DNA of 64,000 nt from Planococcus sp. CPCC 101016 (GCF_007859295.1 NZ_VOHB01000004.1:34761-98760), one strand, 5' to 3'. Numbered from the stretch's first letter, positions 41,939-51,141 are shown. Program-made: numbers and translations. The notes: generated by a model not told the origin, from the letters alone.

Positions 41939-41954
41939 TGGCGAATCCATCATG

Positions 41955-42932
41955 TCACACCAGGCTCCTTTTTGCTCTGATTTTTTCAACAAAAAATGGG
42001 TGCTCATGGCGTTCGTGTGCCTTTAATACAGGAGCTAAACAAGCATCTACCTGCAGCGATATCCGGTACCACTCCCGCCAATTCTTTGATTTGAAAAATT
42101 CAGCTACTTTTTGGTGTTCATGACTTCCTAAAGGCCGTTCGCCCCATTCCAGCCATTCCGGCCGTTGGGCAAAATCACAGAAAGCACGCCAAAATTTGTC
42201 TTCTAGAGCACCCAAGGTCATATAACGCCCATCTTTTGTTTCATAAATGGAATAACTGACCCGAGTTCCGCCAATTTCAGGAATCCCATTATCCGAGATT
42301 CCTTCTTCATGATAAACATCATGATTGCCAAGAAATTCTGCCATGACTTCAACCAACGCAATATCCAGGTACTGGCCTTGCCCCGTCCGAAACTTTTTTA
42401 ACAAAGCTGCCAATAGTTGCTCAGACGCCAGTAATCCGCCAGTAAAATCAGCCAATGTATTGGTTGGATGTATCGGCTTGCCAGAAGCGTCCTTCAATTG
42501 ATCCAAGGCACCTGACAAAGCCATATAATTCAAGTCGTGGCTGCCTAAGCCTGCCATTTCTCCCGTTTGCCCATAACCTGATAGTGAACAGTAAACCAAG
42601 TCCGCCTTTACAAGCTTCAGGCTGTCATAATCTAATCCCAGCTTTTTCATGACTCCGGGTCGGAACGTTTCAATAAGTGCATCGGCATTTTTAACCAAAT
42701 TCAGCATTTCGAGACGCCCCTCAGCTGATTTTAAATCAATGTGAACGATGGTCTTCCCGCGATTATTGGCCCGGTGGACATGTCCGCCACTCATATAGCG
42801 AGCCGGGTCGCCTGTAGGAGGTTCGACTTTGATGACTTCTGCGCCCAATTCAGCAAGCCGCATGCTGGCATACGGTCCTGGAACATAATACGTAACATCC
42901 AGTATACATACACCTTTTAACGCCTCTTTCAT
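41955..42932 (-). CDS. CaiB/BaiF (family III) CoA-transferase, probably C-terminally shortened
   Basis: 325 aa, ATG at 42932 immediately after the stop of the acyl-CoA dehydrogenase (TAA-ATG). N-terminus LKGVCILDVTYYVPGPYASMRLAELGAEVIKVEPPTGD is typical, followed by ALIETFRPGVMKKLGLD and the nucleophilic Asp in SGYGQTGEMAGLGSHDLNYMALSG. The family swaps CoA between acids or racemises 2-methylacyl-CoA. Usual length is about 360-400 residues; this one ends soon after CLAPVLKAHERHEHPFFVEK, where others continue 30-40 residues, and its stop lies 17 bases from the hairpin repeat. It may be truncated by a rearrangement there. Confidence 0.82.
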   Translation of the reverse strand: MKEALKGVCILDVTYYVPGPYASMRLAELGAEVIKVEPPTGDPARYMSGGHVHRANNRGKTIVHIDLKSAEGRLEMLNLVKNADALIETFRPGVMKKLGLDYDSLKLVKADLVYCSLSGYGQTGEMAGLGSHDLNYMALSGALDQLKDASGKPIHPTNTLADFTGGLLASEQLLAALLKKFRTGQGQYLDIALVEVMAEFLGNHDVYHEEGISDNGIPEIGGTRVSYSIYETKDGRYMTLGALEDKFWRAFCDFAQRPEWLEWGERPLGSHEHQKVAEFFKSKNWREWYRISLQVDACLAPVLKAHERHEHPFFVEKIRAKRSLV

Positions 42933-44081
42933 TTATAGGCCCATCCGTTTGGCGATGATGGTCTTCATAATTTCATTGGAACCGGCGTAAATGGCTGCTA
43001 CTGGAATATCCCGGTACCGGCGCGCGATTTTATATTCCTCCATATAGCCATATCCGCCATGCAGTTGCATGCATTCTCCCGAAATTCTTTTAGCCGTGTC
43101 GGTCAGCCAATATTTCGCCATCGACACTTTGGAAACAATATCTTTTCCAGCCATATGGTCTTCAATCAGAGATTCTAAAAAAGAATGACCGAGCTCGATT
43201 TCAGTGGCCATTTCCACCAATTTGAATTGGGAGTTCTGAAACGATCCGATCGGCTTGCCAAAAGCTTTTCTTGATTTTACGTATTCCAATGTCATTTCCA
43301 GCATATCCTCGGAAGCGACTTGCGCTGCCATAGCGACCACCAGACGTTCCTGCTGCAATTTTTCCATCAAGTAAGTAAAGCCTTTGTTTTCTTCTCCGAT
43401 CAAGTTGGCTGCGGGAACTATGCAGTCCTCAAAATACAGTTCGGACGTATCTTGTGCATGAAGGCCGACTTTATCCAGTTTGCGTCCTTTTTCGAAGCCT
43501 GGCGTCCCTTCCTCTACCATTAACAAAGAAATCCCGCGGTGCTTCGGTTCTGCTTTCGGATCGGTTTTCACCACGACCAGCACCAAAGTCGAATTGATGC
43601 CGTTAGTAATAAACGTCTTCTGGCCATTGACGATATAATTGTCACCATCGCGCACAGCCGTGGTCGATATATTCGCTAAGTCAGAACCAGCACCGGGTTC
43701 GGTCATGGCAATCGCTGTAATATGGTCGCCTGTAACACAGCCCGGCAGCCATCTTTGCTTTTGTTCATCGTTTCCGTATGCCTCGATATAAGGCACCGTA
43801 ATGTCATTATGCAGACCCACACCTGTTAAACTGGCACCCACGCGTTCCATCTCTTCCCCGATGACAACCGCATAACGGAAATCAAGTCCAAGCCCACCAT
43901 ATTGTTCGTCTACCTGCGGACTCAAAAAACCCATATCCCCAAGCTTTTTCCAGAATGACTTCGGAATGAGCCGGTCTTTTTCCCACTGGTCGTAATTCGG
44001 AATCGCTTCCTTTTCCAAAAATTTACGCAAAGACTTGCGAAACATTACATGCTCTTCTTCCTCAAAACGATATTTCGCCAT
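42933..44081 (-). CDS. acyl-CoA dehydrogenase
   Basis: 382 aa from the ATG at 44081 (AAGGGGG upstream, ten bases); an ATG at 44090 is too close to the site. ITAIAMTEPGAGSDLANIS and the GYGYMEEYKIARRYRDIPVAAIYAGSNEI signatures are those of FAD-dependent acyl-CoA dehydrogenases; the catalytic Glu is expected in the YAGSNEI segment region as in long- and isovaleryl-type enzymes. It introduces the 2,3 double bond in an acyl-CoA. It sits between the SDR and the CoA-transferase with 14- and 0-base gaps, so all are one operon. Confidence 0.92.
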   Translation of the reverse strand: MAKYRFEEEEHVMFRKSLRKFLEKEAIPNYDQWEKDRLIPKSFWKKLGDMGFLSPQVDEQYGGLGLDFRYAVVIGEEMERVGASLTGVGLHNDITVPYIEAYGNDEQKQRWLPGCVTGDHITAIAMTEPGAGSDLANISTTAVRDGDNYIVNGQKTFITNGINSTLVLVVVKTDPKAEPKHRGISLLMVEEGTPGFEKGRKLDKVGLHAQDTSELYFEDCIVPAANLIGEENKGFTYLMEKLQQERLVVAMAAQVASEDMLEMTLEYVKSRKAFGKPIGSFQNSQFKLVEMATEIELGHSFLESLIEDHMAGKDIVSKVSMAKYWLTDTAKRISGECMQLHGGYGYMEEYKIARRYRDIPVAAIYAGSNEIMKTIIAKRMGL

Positions 44082-44095
44082 TCTGTTCATCCCCC

Positions 44096-44866
44096 TTATT
44101 TCGGCTGCATTCGGATTGCTCCATCTAGTCGGATCGTTTCCCCATTCAGCATCGGATTTGTTGTAATACTTTCTACTAAGTGGGCGTATTCAGCAGGTTT
44201 TCCGAGTCTAGCGGGAAATGGAACAGCTGCAGATAACGACGCTATTGCCGCATCCGGCAACCCCTCTACCATGGGCGTTTCCATTAATCCCGGCGCTATC
44301 GCCATGACACGGATTCCATCTCTTGCCAATTCTCGGGCAATCGGCAAAGTCATCGATACTACCCCGCCCTTAGAAGCACTATATGCCGCTTGGCCAATCT
44401 GACCTTCAAATGCCGCAACGGACGCTGTCGAAACAATGATTCCGCGTTCTCCACCTTCGTTTGGTTCATTTTTTTGCATGGCTGCTGCCGCGATGCGAAT
44501 CACATTAAAAGTGCCGATTAAATTCACCTTGATAACTTTTTCAAATTGTTCAAGTCCAATTGGCGTGCCTTTAGACAACACTTTACCGGGAGTGCCGATT
44601 CCAGCACAATTGACCACCAAATTGATGCCCCCGAATTGTTCAAGCGTTTCACTGATATTCTGTTCAACTTGTCCTGCATCGGTGACATCGGTTTCTTTGT
44701 AGATGACCGATTCCTCCCCCAACTCTTCAATCAGTTTTGTCGCAAGTTCCGTGTTTAAATCAAAAATAGCTGCTTTTCCCCCACTTTTTGCAATGCGGCG
44801 CACCGTCGCTTCCCCAAGCCCGGATGCTCCACCTGTAACTACTGCCTTTACTGTTGAAAAATCCAT
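44096..44866 (-). CDS. SDR-family 3-hydroxyacyl-CoA dehydrogenase (HSD10-like)
   Basis: 256 aa from the ATG at 44866 (AGGGGG upstream). Rossmann fold with VTGGASGLGEATVRRIAKSGG (TGxxxGxG), NCAGIG, the active-site Ser in IIVSTASVAAFEGQIGQ and YSASK catalytic Tyr-Lys; APGLMETPM follows. Closest in pattern to 3-hydroxy-2-methylbutyryl-CoA dehydrogenase (HSD17B10 type), which acts on short or branched 3-hydroxyacyl-CoA in isoleucine or sterol side-chain degradation. It is the second gene of the operon. Confidence 0.88.
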   Translation of the reverse strand: MDFSTVKAVVTGGASGLGEATVRRIAKSGGKAAIFDLNTELATKLIEELGEESVIYKETDVTDAGQVEQNISETLEQFGGINLVVNCAGIGTPGKVLSKGTPIGLEQFEKVIKVNLIGTFNVIRIAAAAMQKNEPNEGGERGIIVSTASVAAFEGQIGQAAYSASKGGVVSMTLPIARELARDGIRVMAIAPGLMETPMVEGLPDAAIASLSAAVPFPARLGKPAEYAHLVESITTNPMLNGETIRLDGAIRMQPK

Positions 44867-44894
44867 CCTCATCCCCCTAAGTCTTCAATATGAC

Positions 44895-46043
44895 CTATAA
44901 CTTTTCAATGATAGTGGCATTCGCCATTCCCATTCCTTCACAAATCGCCAGCAAACCATAACGGCCACCTGAACGTTCCAGTTCATGGAGCAACGATACC
45001 AGCAATTTGGTTCCTGTCGCGCCAAGCGGATGACCAAGTGCAATCGCTCCGCCATTGACATTCAATTTCTCCGGATCTCCGCCGATATCTTTCAACCACG
45101 CCAGCGGTACTGGTGCAAATGCTTCATTGACTTCGTAGCGATCCATGTCGCCGATTTCAAGTCCTGCTTTCTTCAGGACTTTTTTCGTCGCCGCTATCGG
45201 ACCTGTGAGCATCAAGGTCGGATCGGAACCGACCACTACACGCGCTAAAATACGGGCTTTCGGCTTTAAGCCAAGTTCCTGCGCTTTCTCACTGGACATC
45301 AACAAGACAGCTGAAGCGCCATCACTCATTTGACTGGCATTGCCAGCAGTAATCACACCACTTTCATCGAAAGCTGTTTTCAAACCCGCCAGCACTTCCT
45401 GTGTCGTTCCAGGGCGTGGACCTTCATCTACGGCAATGACTTCTTTCTCACCATCAGTTTCATGCATTTCAATTGGGACAATTTCGCGTTCATAATGTCC
45501 AGTATGAATAGCATTTTGTGCACGTTCATGGCTTTGTACCGCATAATCGTCGAGTTGCTGTCGCGTGAATCCCCATTTTTCTGCGATGCGTTCTGCTGAT
45601 AGCCCTTGATTGATGATCTCGTATTGATCAGTCAATTTCCGGCTTGGCTTTGCACCTTGCATATTGGAAAACATCGGTACACGCGTCATACTTTCTACGC
45701 CGCCCGCAATGACGATATCCATATCTCCCGCCAAAATTGCCTGTGCACCAAAATGTACTGCCTGTTGACTCGAACCACATTGACGATCAATTGTGACGCC
45801 AGGGACATGATCCGGAAAACCTGCAATCAGCGCTGCGGTGCGGGCGACATTGCCGCCTTGCTCTCCTGACTGCGAAACACACCCCAAAATGACATCTTCC
45901 ACCTTGCTTTTATCCACACCCGCACGTGTCACTAACGCTTCTAATACAAAAGCAGCCAACTCGTCAGGACGCATGTCAGCAAACTGCCCTTTTCTTCTTC
46001 CTACAGGTGAACGCACCCCTTCTACAATGACAACTTCTCTCAA
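44895..46043 (-). CDS. acetyl-CoA C-acyltransferase (thiolase)
   Basis: 382 aa from a TTG at 46043 with GAGGTGAGGG upstream, giving the usual REVVIVEGVRSPVGRRKG N-terminus; the ATG at 46082 would add 13 unusual residues. Catalytic Cys in TIDRQCGSSQQAVHFG, the GNASQMSDGASAVLLMS segment, NVNGGAIALGHPLGATG with the catalytic His, and CEGMGMANATIIE with the second Cys. It cleaves 3-ketoacyl-CoA. It is the first gene of the operon and lies behind a FadR-like operator, so it is expected to serve fatty or branched acid degradation. Confidence 0.92.
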   Translation of the reverse strand: MREVVIVEGVRSPVGRRKGQFADMRPDELAAFVLEALVTRAGVDKSKVEDVILGCVSQSGEQGGNVARTAALIAGFPDHVPGVTIDRQCGSSQQAVHFGAQAILAGDMDIVIAGGVESMTRVPMFSNMQGAKPSRKLTDQYEIINQGLSAERIAEKWGFTRQQLDDYAVQSHERAQNAIHTGHYEREIVPIEMHETDGEKEVIAVDEGPRPGTTQEVLAGLKTAFDESGVITAGNASQMSDGASAVLLMSSEKAQELGLKPKARILARVVVGSDPTLMLTGPIAATKKVLKKAGLEIGDMDRYEVNEAFAPVPLAWLKDIGGDPEKLNVNGGAIALGHPLGATGTKLLVSLLHELERSGGRYGLLAICEGMGMANATIIEKL

Positions 46044-46092
46044 ATCCCTCACCTCATTATCCATTATTGAAATCGCTTTCATTTAACCGAAT

Positions 46093-46127
46093 TGAATGAC
46101 TATTCACTCATTTATTCTATTGTACAA
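46093..46127 (-). promoter_or_regulatory. Promoter with FadR-like (TetR) operator
   Basis: Minus strand TTGTAC (46122-46127), 17 bases, AATAGT (46099-46104). The palindrome TGAATGA-N4-TCACTCA (46093-46110) overlaps the -10. It resembles the B. subtilis FadR operator, of TGAATGA-N4-TCATTCA type, recalled from memory. Confidence 0.65.
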
Positions 46128-46258
46128 GAACCTTTTCTTAAATACTACAAGAAAAGTACAAGGAAATCGTCCGAACTCTCTCCATTTCCGAAGAGCTAAA
46201 GACTCTGCTTGTTTGTTCGCAAAGTTCGCAGCTCCCACAGCAAATATCTTTTGAAAAG

Positions 46259-46318
46259 AAAAAACGACTGTCTTCAGAAGCCATGCTACATGACTTTCTG
46301 AACAGCCGTTTTTGCTTT
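46259..46318 (-). terminator. Terminator after the osmolyte ABC operon
   Basis: Long stem with a 2-base bulge (AAAAACGACTG...TTCAGAA with TTCTGAACAGCCGTTTTT), followed by a T tract on the minus strand. Confidence 0.82.
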
Positions 46319-47219
46319 ATTCTTCAATTAATCCTTTTTCAATGAGGAACTCACGAGCAACGTCGCTGGCTGCTTCCTGGTCTACATCAATTCGTGAATT
46401 CATGGCCAACATCTCTTCTTCGCTGATTTGACCAGCAAGCCCACTTAACACTTCCTCAAGCTCTGGATACTCTTCAAGTGTTTCCATTCGTACAACAGGT
46501 ACTGCATCGTATTTAGGGAAAAATGATTGATCATCTTCCGTTGTTTCTAAATCGAATAATCCAATGCGGCTATCTGTTGTAAAAGCCGGAATGACATCCA
46601 CCTCTCCACTATTGACCGCTTCGTACATAATGGCCGGATCAAAGCTTTCCGTTGCCGAAAATTCGAATGGATAAGTAGCGACCAAATCATCAAATCCATC
46701 TCCCTGGCGCTCATAGAAAGGGTGCGGCGCTCCGAAGCGCATATTCTCCGACTTTGAAATTTCTGCTAGCTCTGAATAGGTTTCAGCGTCATAGCCGCTA
46801 TCTTTTGAATACGCTAATGTATAGCCATTTTCGAATCCGAGCGGCTCAAGCCAGGTTGCATTCAATTGCTCTTCATAGCCTTCTCTGACAATTTCTAAAA
46901 CTTCTTCTGAAGATTGGCCAGGTACCGACTCTTCCTTTAATACATCTTTCAACCCTGTGCCCGTATATTCCACGTACATGTCAATGTCGCCTTTTTCTAA
47001 AGCAGGTGTCAAAATTGATACTTCACCAAGACCGTCTTCGTACTCCACTGTGTATTCTGAGTTTGCTTCAATATATTGTCCAAGAATATGAGGAAGAATG
47101 TATTGCTCCGTCCACGGCTTGCCACCGATTACAAGTGGTTCTGATGCATCTCCACCCGATCCACATCCTGCAATGATTGTTGTGCCAGCCAATAAAATAC
47201 CAAATGCTGTCTTTTTCAT
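46317..47219 (-). CDS. glycine betaine/choline ABC transporter substrate-binding lipoprotein (OpuCC/OsmX-like)
   Basis: 300 aa from the ATG at 47219 (AGGAGG eight bases before). Lipobox IIAGCG after a short signal, then LVIGGKPWTEQYILPHILGQYIEANS, typical of the OpuAC/OsmX domain (type II fold), and the aromatic-box and YVEYTGTGLKDVL features. It captures compatible solutes such as glycine betaine, carnitine or choline outside the membrane and passes them to the ABC permease. Last gene of a three-gene operon. Confidence 0.88.
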   Translation of the reverse strand: MKKTAFGILLAGTTIIAGCGSGGDASEPLVIGGKPWTEQYILPHILGQYIEANSEYTVEYEDGLGEVSILTPALEKGDIDMYVEYTGTGLKDVLKEESVPGQSSEEVLEIVREGYEEQLNATWLEPLGFENGYTLAYSKDSGYDAETYSELAEISKSENMRFGAPHPFYERQGDGFDDLVATYPFEFSATESFDPAIMYEAVNSGEVDVIPAFTTDSRIGLFDLETTEDDQSFFPKYDAVPVVRMETLEEYPELEEVLSGLAGQISEEEMLAMNSRIDVDQEAASDVAREFLIEKGLIEE

Positions 47220-47231
47220 TCTCATTTCCTC

Positions 47232-47870
47232 CTATGTTTTTAAGCCTTTTGGCGTCGCTCTCTTTTCAATCCATTTCAAGATCTGATCAAATCCAATGGC
47301 CAGCAAAGCAACTGGAAGCGCACCTGCCAGAACCAACGAATTATTATACGATTGCAACCCTCGGTAAATGATATCTCCTAGACCGCCTGCCCCCACAAAA
47401 GTTGCAAGTGTAGCAATTCCCACAGTCAATACCGTTGCAGTCCGAATTCCGGCCATGATAAATGGCAATGCGAGCGGCAATTCGATTTGACGCAGGATCT
47501 GCGTCCGCGTCATGCCCATTCCACGTCCCGCTTCAATCGTCGAGCCATCGACACCGACGATTCCCGCATAGGTGTTTCGCAGAATCGGCAGCAAAGCATA
47601 AATGATGAGTGCAATTAATGCAGTCGGTGAGCCAATTCCTAAAATCGGCACCAAAAAGCCAAATAAAGCGAGACTCGGTATTGTTTGAAAAATAGCCGTC
47701 ACGCCAATAATCGGCTCAGCGTAGCGCCGGTAACGAGTAATGACAATTCCCAATGGCAATGCAATGGCAATACCGATAGCTACCGCTACAAAAGACAAAT
47801 ACATATGCTCTAAAAGCGCACTGATGATCATGTCCTGCCGATTTACGAGAGTATCCAGGAAATTCCTCAT
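47232..47870 (-). CDS. osmolyte ABC transporter permease (OpuCB/OpuCD-like)
   Basis: 212 aa, ATG at 47870 with GGGGG upstream, overlapping the ATPase gene by four bases. About five to six membrane segments of the BPD_transp_1 domain, with the EAA-type loop EAGRGMGMTRTQILRQIELPLALPFIMAGIRTA that contacts the ATPase. OpuC systems usually have two permease genes; only one is present, so it would function as a homodimer. Confidence 0.88.
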   Translation of the reverse strand: MRNFLDTLVNRQDMIISALLEHMYLSFVAVAIGIAIALPLGIVITRYRRYAEPIIGVTAIFQTIPSLALFGFLVPILGIGSPTALIALIIYALLPILRNTYAGIVGVDGSTIEAGRGMGMTRTQILRQIELPLALPFIMAGIRTATVLTVGIATLATFVGAGGLGDIIYRGLQSYNNSLVLAGALPVALLAIGFDQILKWIEKRATPKGLKT

Positions 47871-48835
47871 GCCAGTACCCCCGTTTCCTTGACAAGCGCC
47901 GCTTTCAATAGATCACGGGCATTGGCATAAGCCACAACTTGTCCGCCTTTACTGATAGCCAAGTAGTTTTGATCGCTGTTGTCCAGCTGTAGAAAAGCAT
48001 TTTCGATCGTAGCGTCAGCGGAAATCTTTTCAGCATCCCCTGCCCAATCGGTAACAAACAAGTCCAGAAACTCGATTAACCTCTTTTCTCCGAATGTACG
48101 CTTTTGATTGATGCGTTCTACTCCGATGAAATTTCGAACAAATTCATTCGCGGGTTCATCAATTAATTGCTGCGGCGTCCCTACTTGTTCTACTTGTCCG
48201 TCACGCATTACGATGATAGAATCTGCGATTTTCAGAGCCTCATCCATATCGTGCGTGACAAAAACAATGGTTTTATTTATCGTTTGCTGCAGATTTCGAA
48301 GCTCGTCCTGCAATTGTTCCCGGCTGATGGGATCAAGTGCCGAAAACGGCTCGTCCATTAAAACAATATTGGGGTCTCCAGCCAGCGCACGAACCACTCC
48401 TACACGCTGCTGTTGTCCCCCGCTCAATTCAAGTGGATAGCGATCCATATAAATTTCCGGATCCAAACCGACCAGCTCGAGCAATTCGCGTACCCGCTCT
48501 TCTTTTTTAGATTTTGGCCATTCCAATAATTTCGGGACCAGTGCTACATTGTCAGAAATGGTCATATGAGGGAATAAGCCGATGCGCTGAATGACATAGC
48601 CGATCGAACGACGCAGTTGGACTTCATCCATGCCATTTATAGGGTTGTCGTCAATATAGATGCTTCCAGCAGTCGGTTTCTCTAACTTATTGATCATTTT
48701 CATTAAAGTGGTTTTACCGCATCCGCTGGGGCCGATGATAGCAGTCAATTCATGAGTGGGAAGAACGAGTGAAATGTCCTTTAATGCTTCCGTTCCATCC
48801 GGAAAGCGCTTTGTGACATTTTCAAATCGAATCAT
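47867..48835 (-). CDS. osmolyte ABC transporter ATP-binding protein (OpuCA-like)
   Basis: 322 aa, ATG at 48835 with GGGAGCGGAGG upstream. Walker A GPSGCGKTTLM, Q-loop, signature ELSGGQQQRVGVVRALA, Walker B IVLMDEPFSALD, and the H-loop THDMDEA. The last 90 residues resemble one CBS-like half (ADATIENAFLQLDNSDQNYLAISKGGQVVAYANARDLL); OpuCA has two CBS repeats that sense osmotic strength, so sensing may be altered here. First gene of the operon; a sigma-B -10-like GGGTAT lies upstream but lacks a -35. Confidence 0.9.
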   Translation of the reverse strand: MIRFENVTKRFPDGTEALKDISLVLPTHELTAIIGPSGCGKTTLMKMINKLEKPTAGSIYIDDNPINGMDEVQLRRSIGYVIQRIGLFPHMTISDNVALVPKLLEWPKSKKEERVRELLELVGLDPEIYMDRYPLELSGGQQQRVGVVRALAGDPNIVLMDEPFSALDPISREQLQDELRNLQQTINKTIVFVTHDMDEALKIADSIIVMRDGQVEQVGTPQQLIDEPANEFVRNFIGVERINQKRTFGEKRLIEFLDLFVTDWAGDAEKISADATIENAFLQLDNSDQNYLAISKGGQVVAYANARDLLKAALVKETGVLA

Positions 48836-48922
48836 AGCCTCCGCTCCCTTCTGATTCTTTCAGCCTAGCTTTTTTATACCCTATGCAAGCTCACATTACT
48901 CCTCAAAACTTTAACAGAAAAC

Positions 48923-49768
48923 TTATTGCTCTTCAAAAACAAGGTGTACGGGATTGGCAATCTGCTCATACCCAATCTCCCTGTAGATTTTATTGGCTGT
49001 CGCATTATCGAGATCCGTGTAGAGCGTAACGAAATCAAATTCCATCAGCAATTCATCCGTCACTTCTGCTACCAATGTACGGGCGTACCCCTTGCCGCGC
49101 TTGCTCTTCGGTGTAAATACAAAAGAAACGGTTATGCCGTTTTTTGAAGGACGTGATTTCTTCATGCAGGAAACGACCCTTCCATCGACTTCCCATACAT
49201 ATACTTCCTTCCTTTCCAAAAAGGCAGCAATCCGATGGGCGGCTTCCGTCTTCGTAGACTGGTTAATTCCCGTTTCCTCTTCAAAAAGCCTATACCATTC
49301 TTCAAGAATTTCTGCATCTTTTTTACTAGCAATCCGCCAAGAGCCTTCACTCTTCCGCAAGCCTTTATTGACCGCGTCGATTCGATATAAGCCTTGATTC
49401 ATCAATACTTTCACTTGCTCTCCTGTTTCATGGGTCCATGCTTCTGCAAAAAGATGGCATGTCTCCTGCTCTCCCACAATTCCACTGACTTCGATTCCCA
49501 GATTTTGCAGATGCCCGGCAATCTCTTTCTCGATGTTAGGGAAGTGCTGTAGAATCACCAATTGCAAAGCATGCGGCGGCGTCATGAGGCAAACCGCCAC
49601 TATTTCGCCTTCTTCTTCTGCAATAGCCAAAAAGTAATCCTCGTACTGATTAGCCTGAATTTGCCCAAGAATACCTAAGAACAAGCTATAGATGTCTTCA
49701 TTCCGATACAAGATCGGCGATACTCTTTCTGAAAAAACTGCCGAATCCGAGTAAATAAGCAATTCCAT
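48923..49768 (-). CDS. GNAT N-acetyltransferase, double-domain type
   Basis: 281 aa if started at the ATG at 49768 (GGGCGTGG upstream); the ATG at 49801 would add 11 residues and has a poor site. The C-terminal GNAT domain has the acetyl-CoA loop SFVFTPKSKRGKGYARTLVAEV and VTLYTDLDNATANKIYREIGY. The N-terminal half is a degenerate GNAT-like region (AEEEGEIVAVCLMTPPHALQL), as in Eis/YitI-like proteins. Substrate unknown. Next to, but separately transcribed from, the osmolyte transporter. Confidence 0.78.
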   Translation of the reverse strand: MELLIYSDSAVFSERVSPILYRNEDIYSLFLGILGQIQANQYEDYFLAIAEEEGEIVAVCLMTPPHALQLVILQHFPNIEKEIAGHLQNLGIEVSGIVGEQETCHLFAEAWTHETGEQVKVLMNQGLYRIDAVNKGLRKSEGSWRIASKKDAEILEEWYRLFEEETGINQSTKTEAAHRIAAFLERKEVYVWEVDGRVVSCMKKSRPSKNGITVSFVFTPKSKRGKGYARTLVAEVTDELLMEFDFVTLYTDLDNATANKIYREIGYEQIANPVHLVFEEQ

Positions 49769-49859
49769 TTTCCCACGCCCATTCCTGTCATAATTCTTCA
49801 TCCTAATGTATTAGCTATATTATGGAAAATCTCCTTCTTATCCATGTTGTTTCTTCAAT

Positions 49860-49902
49860 AAAAAACAACGTCTTCCGAAGCGGTATCGGAACCGTTGTTT
49901 TT
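49860..49902. terminator. Terminator between niaP and GNAT genes
   Basis: Stem AAAAACAACG-TTCCGA with its complement, one bulge, and A/T tracts on both sides. Confidence 0.82.
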
Positions 49903-49911
49903 TAAGTTATT

Positions 49912-51129
49912 CTATTCCAACTCCATTTGTTTTGTTTCAGTCCCCAGAAATGCGACAGCCAGAGCACCAATAAGAATAGAGGCACAGAAAATCCCAAAGA
50001 TTATATTGATTCCAATACCAGCAGTCAACATCGAACCAACGAGAAGGGGTCCGAGAACTCCTCCAATGCGGCCGAATGACGCAGCCATTCCTGTACCGGT
50101 TCCACGAATGACTGTCGGATATTGCTCTGGAGAATATGCATATAGCGCTCCCCATGCACCCAAATTGAAGAAGGAAAGAAAAGCTCCGGCAACAATCAAT
50201 AAAGTGATGGTATCGGCATTACCGAAAGCCAAAGCACTGGCAGCTGTCCCGATCAGATAAGTAACCAATACAAATTTTCGCCCAATCCGCTCGATAAGCC
50301 AAGCGGCTGAAAAATACCCAGGCAATTGGGCAAGCGTCATAATCAATACATACTGAAAACTTTGGATCAACGTGAATCCTTTAAGCACCATTACACTCGG
50401 CAGCCACAGGAACATTCCGTAATATGAAAAGACGACTGTAAACCAAACGATCCATAGCATCAAAGTAGGGCGTCTGTATTTTTTTGACCAAACCTCTTTG
50501 ATATTGGTTGAAACCGATCGCAACACATTCTTTTTTGCAGAAAACTGCGGTGAATCCGGCAAATTGATGCGCAGATATAATGCATAAAATGCTGGAAGAG
50601 CTGTCAGCAGAAGCGCTACCCGCCAGCCGAAAGACGGAATGATGAAATACGAAATAACCGCAGCGACAAGCCATCCAGCTGCCCAAAAACTTTCCAACAG
50701 GACGACGACGCGTCCACGCTCTTTGGCTGGGACACTTTCAGATACCAAAGTAGAAGCAACAGGCAGTTCGCCCCCCAATCCCATTCCGACAAAAAAACGA
50801 AGAAGCATAAATGCTGCAAGAGTTGTAGTAAAGGCGGAAATTCCACTCGCGATTGAGAACAGCAACAGCGTTATGATGAATATCTTTTTTCTGCCCACAC
50901 GATCTGCATAAATACCGAAGACAAACGCACCAACCGCCATTCCGATTGAGTTGACGCTGCCGATCCACCCCATTTGGCTGGAAGTTAACCCCCAGTCTTC
51001 GTGCAATGCGGCAATAACGAAAGCTAAAATTCCGACATCCATTGCATCAAAGAGCCACCCTAATCCGGCGACCCATAATAATTTATTTCTTGAAATAGAA
51101 CTTGAACTTTTCTCAGCTACAGTCGACAT
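49912..51129 (-). CDS. niaP: niacin transporter NiaP (MFS)
   Basis: 405 aa from the ATG at 51129 with AAGGAG seven bases upstream. 12 membrane segments. From memory it is very close to B. subtilis NiaP/YceI: KLLWVAGLGWLFDAMDVGILAF, the IGSVNSIGMAVGAFVFGIYADRVGRKK loop with the MFS motif, and GMGLGGELPVASTLVSE. It imports nicotinate for NAD synthesis. Two NiaR-like boxes in its promoter region support that. Its GNAT neighbour is not linked. Confidence 0.88.
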   Translation of the reverse strand: MSTVAEKSSSSISRNKLLWVAGLGWLFDAMDVGILAFVIAALHEDWGLTSSQMGWIGSVNSIGMAVGAFVFGIYADRVGRKKIFIITLLLFSIASGISAFTTTLAAFMLLRFFVGMGLGGELPVASTLVSESVPAKERGRVVVLLESFWAAGWLVAAVISYFIIPSFGWRVALLLTALPAFYALYLRINLPDSPQFSAKKNVLRSVSTNIKEVWSKKYRRPTLMLWIVWFTVVFSYYGMFLWLPSVMVLKGFTLIQSFQYVLIMTLAQLPGYFSAAWLIERIGRKFVLVTYLIGTAASALAFGNADTITLLIVAGAFLSFFNLGAWGALYAYSPEQYPTVIRGTGTGMAASFGRIGGVLGPLLVGSMLTAGIGINIIFGIFCASILIGALAVAFLGTETKQMELE

Positions 51130-51141
51130 TGTCATTCTCCT

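Noticed and set aside
48830..48905. Sigma-B promoter for the osmolyte ABC operon
   Set aside because: A GGGTAT is present, but the only GTTT-like element is 22 bases away, outside the allowed spacing.
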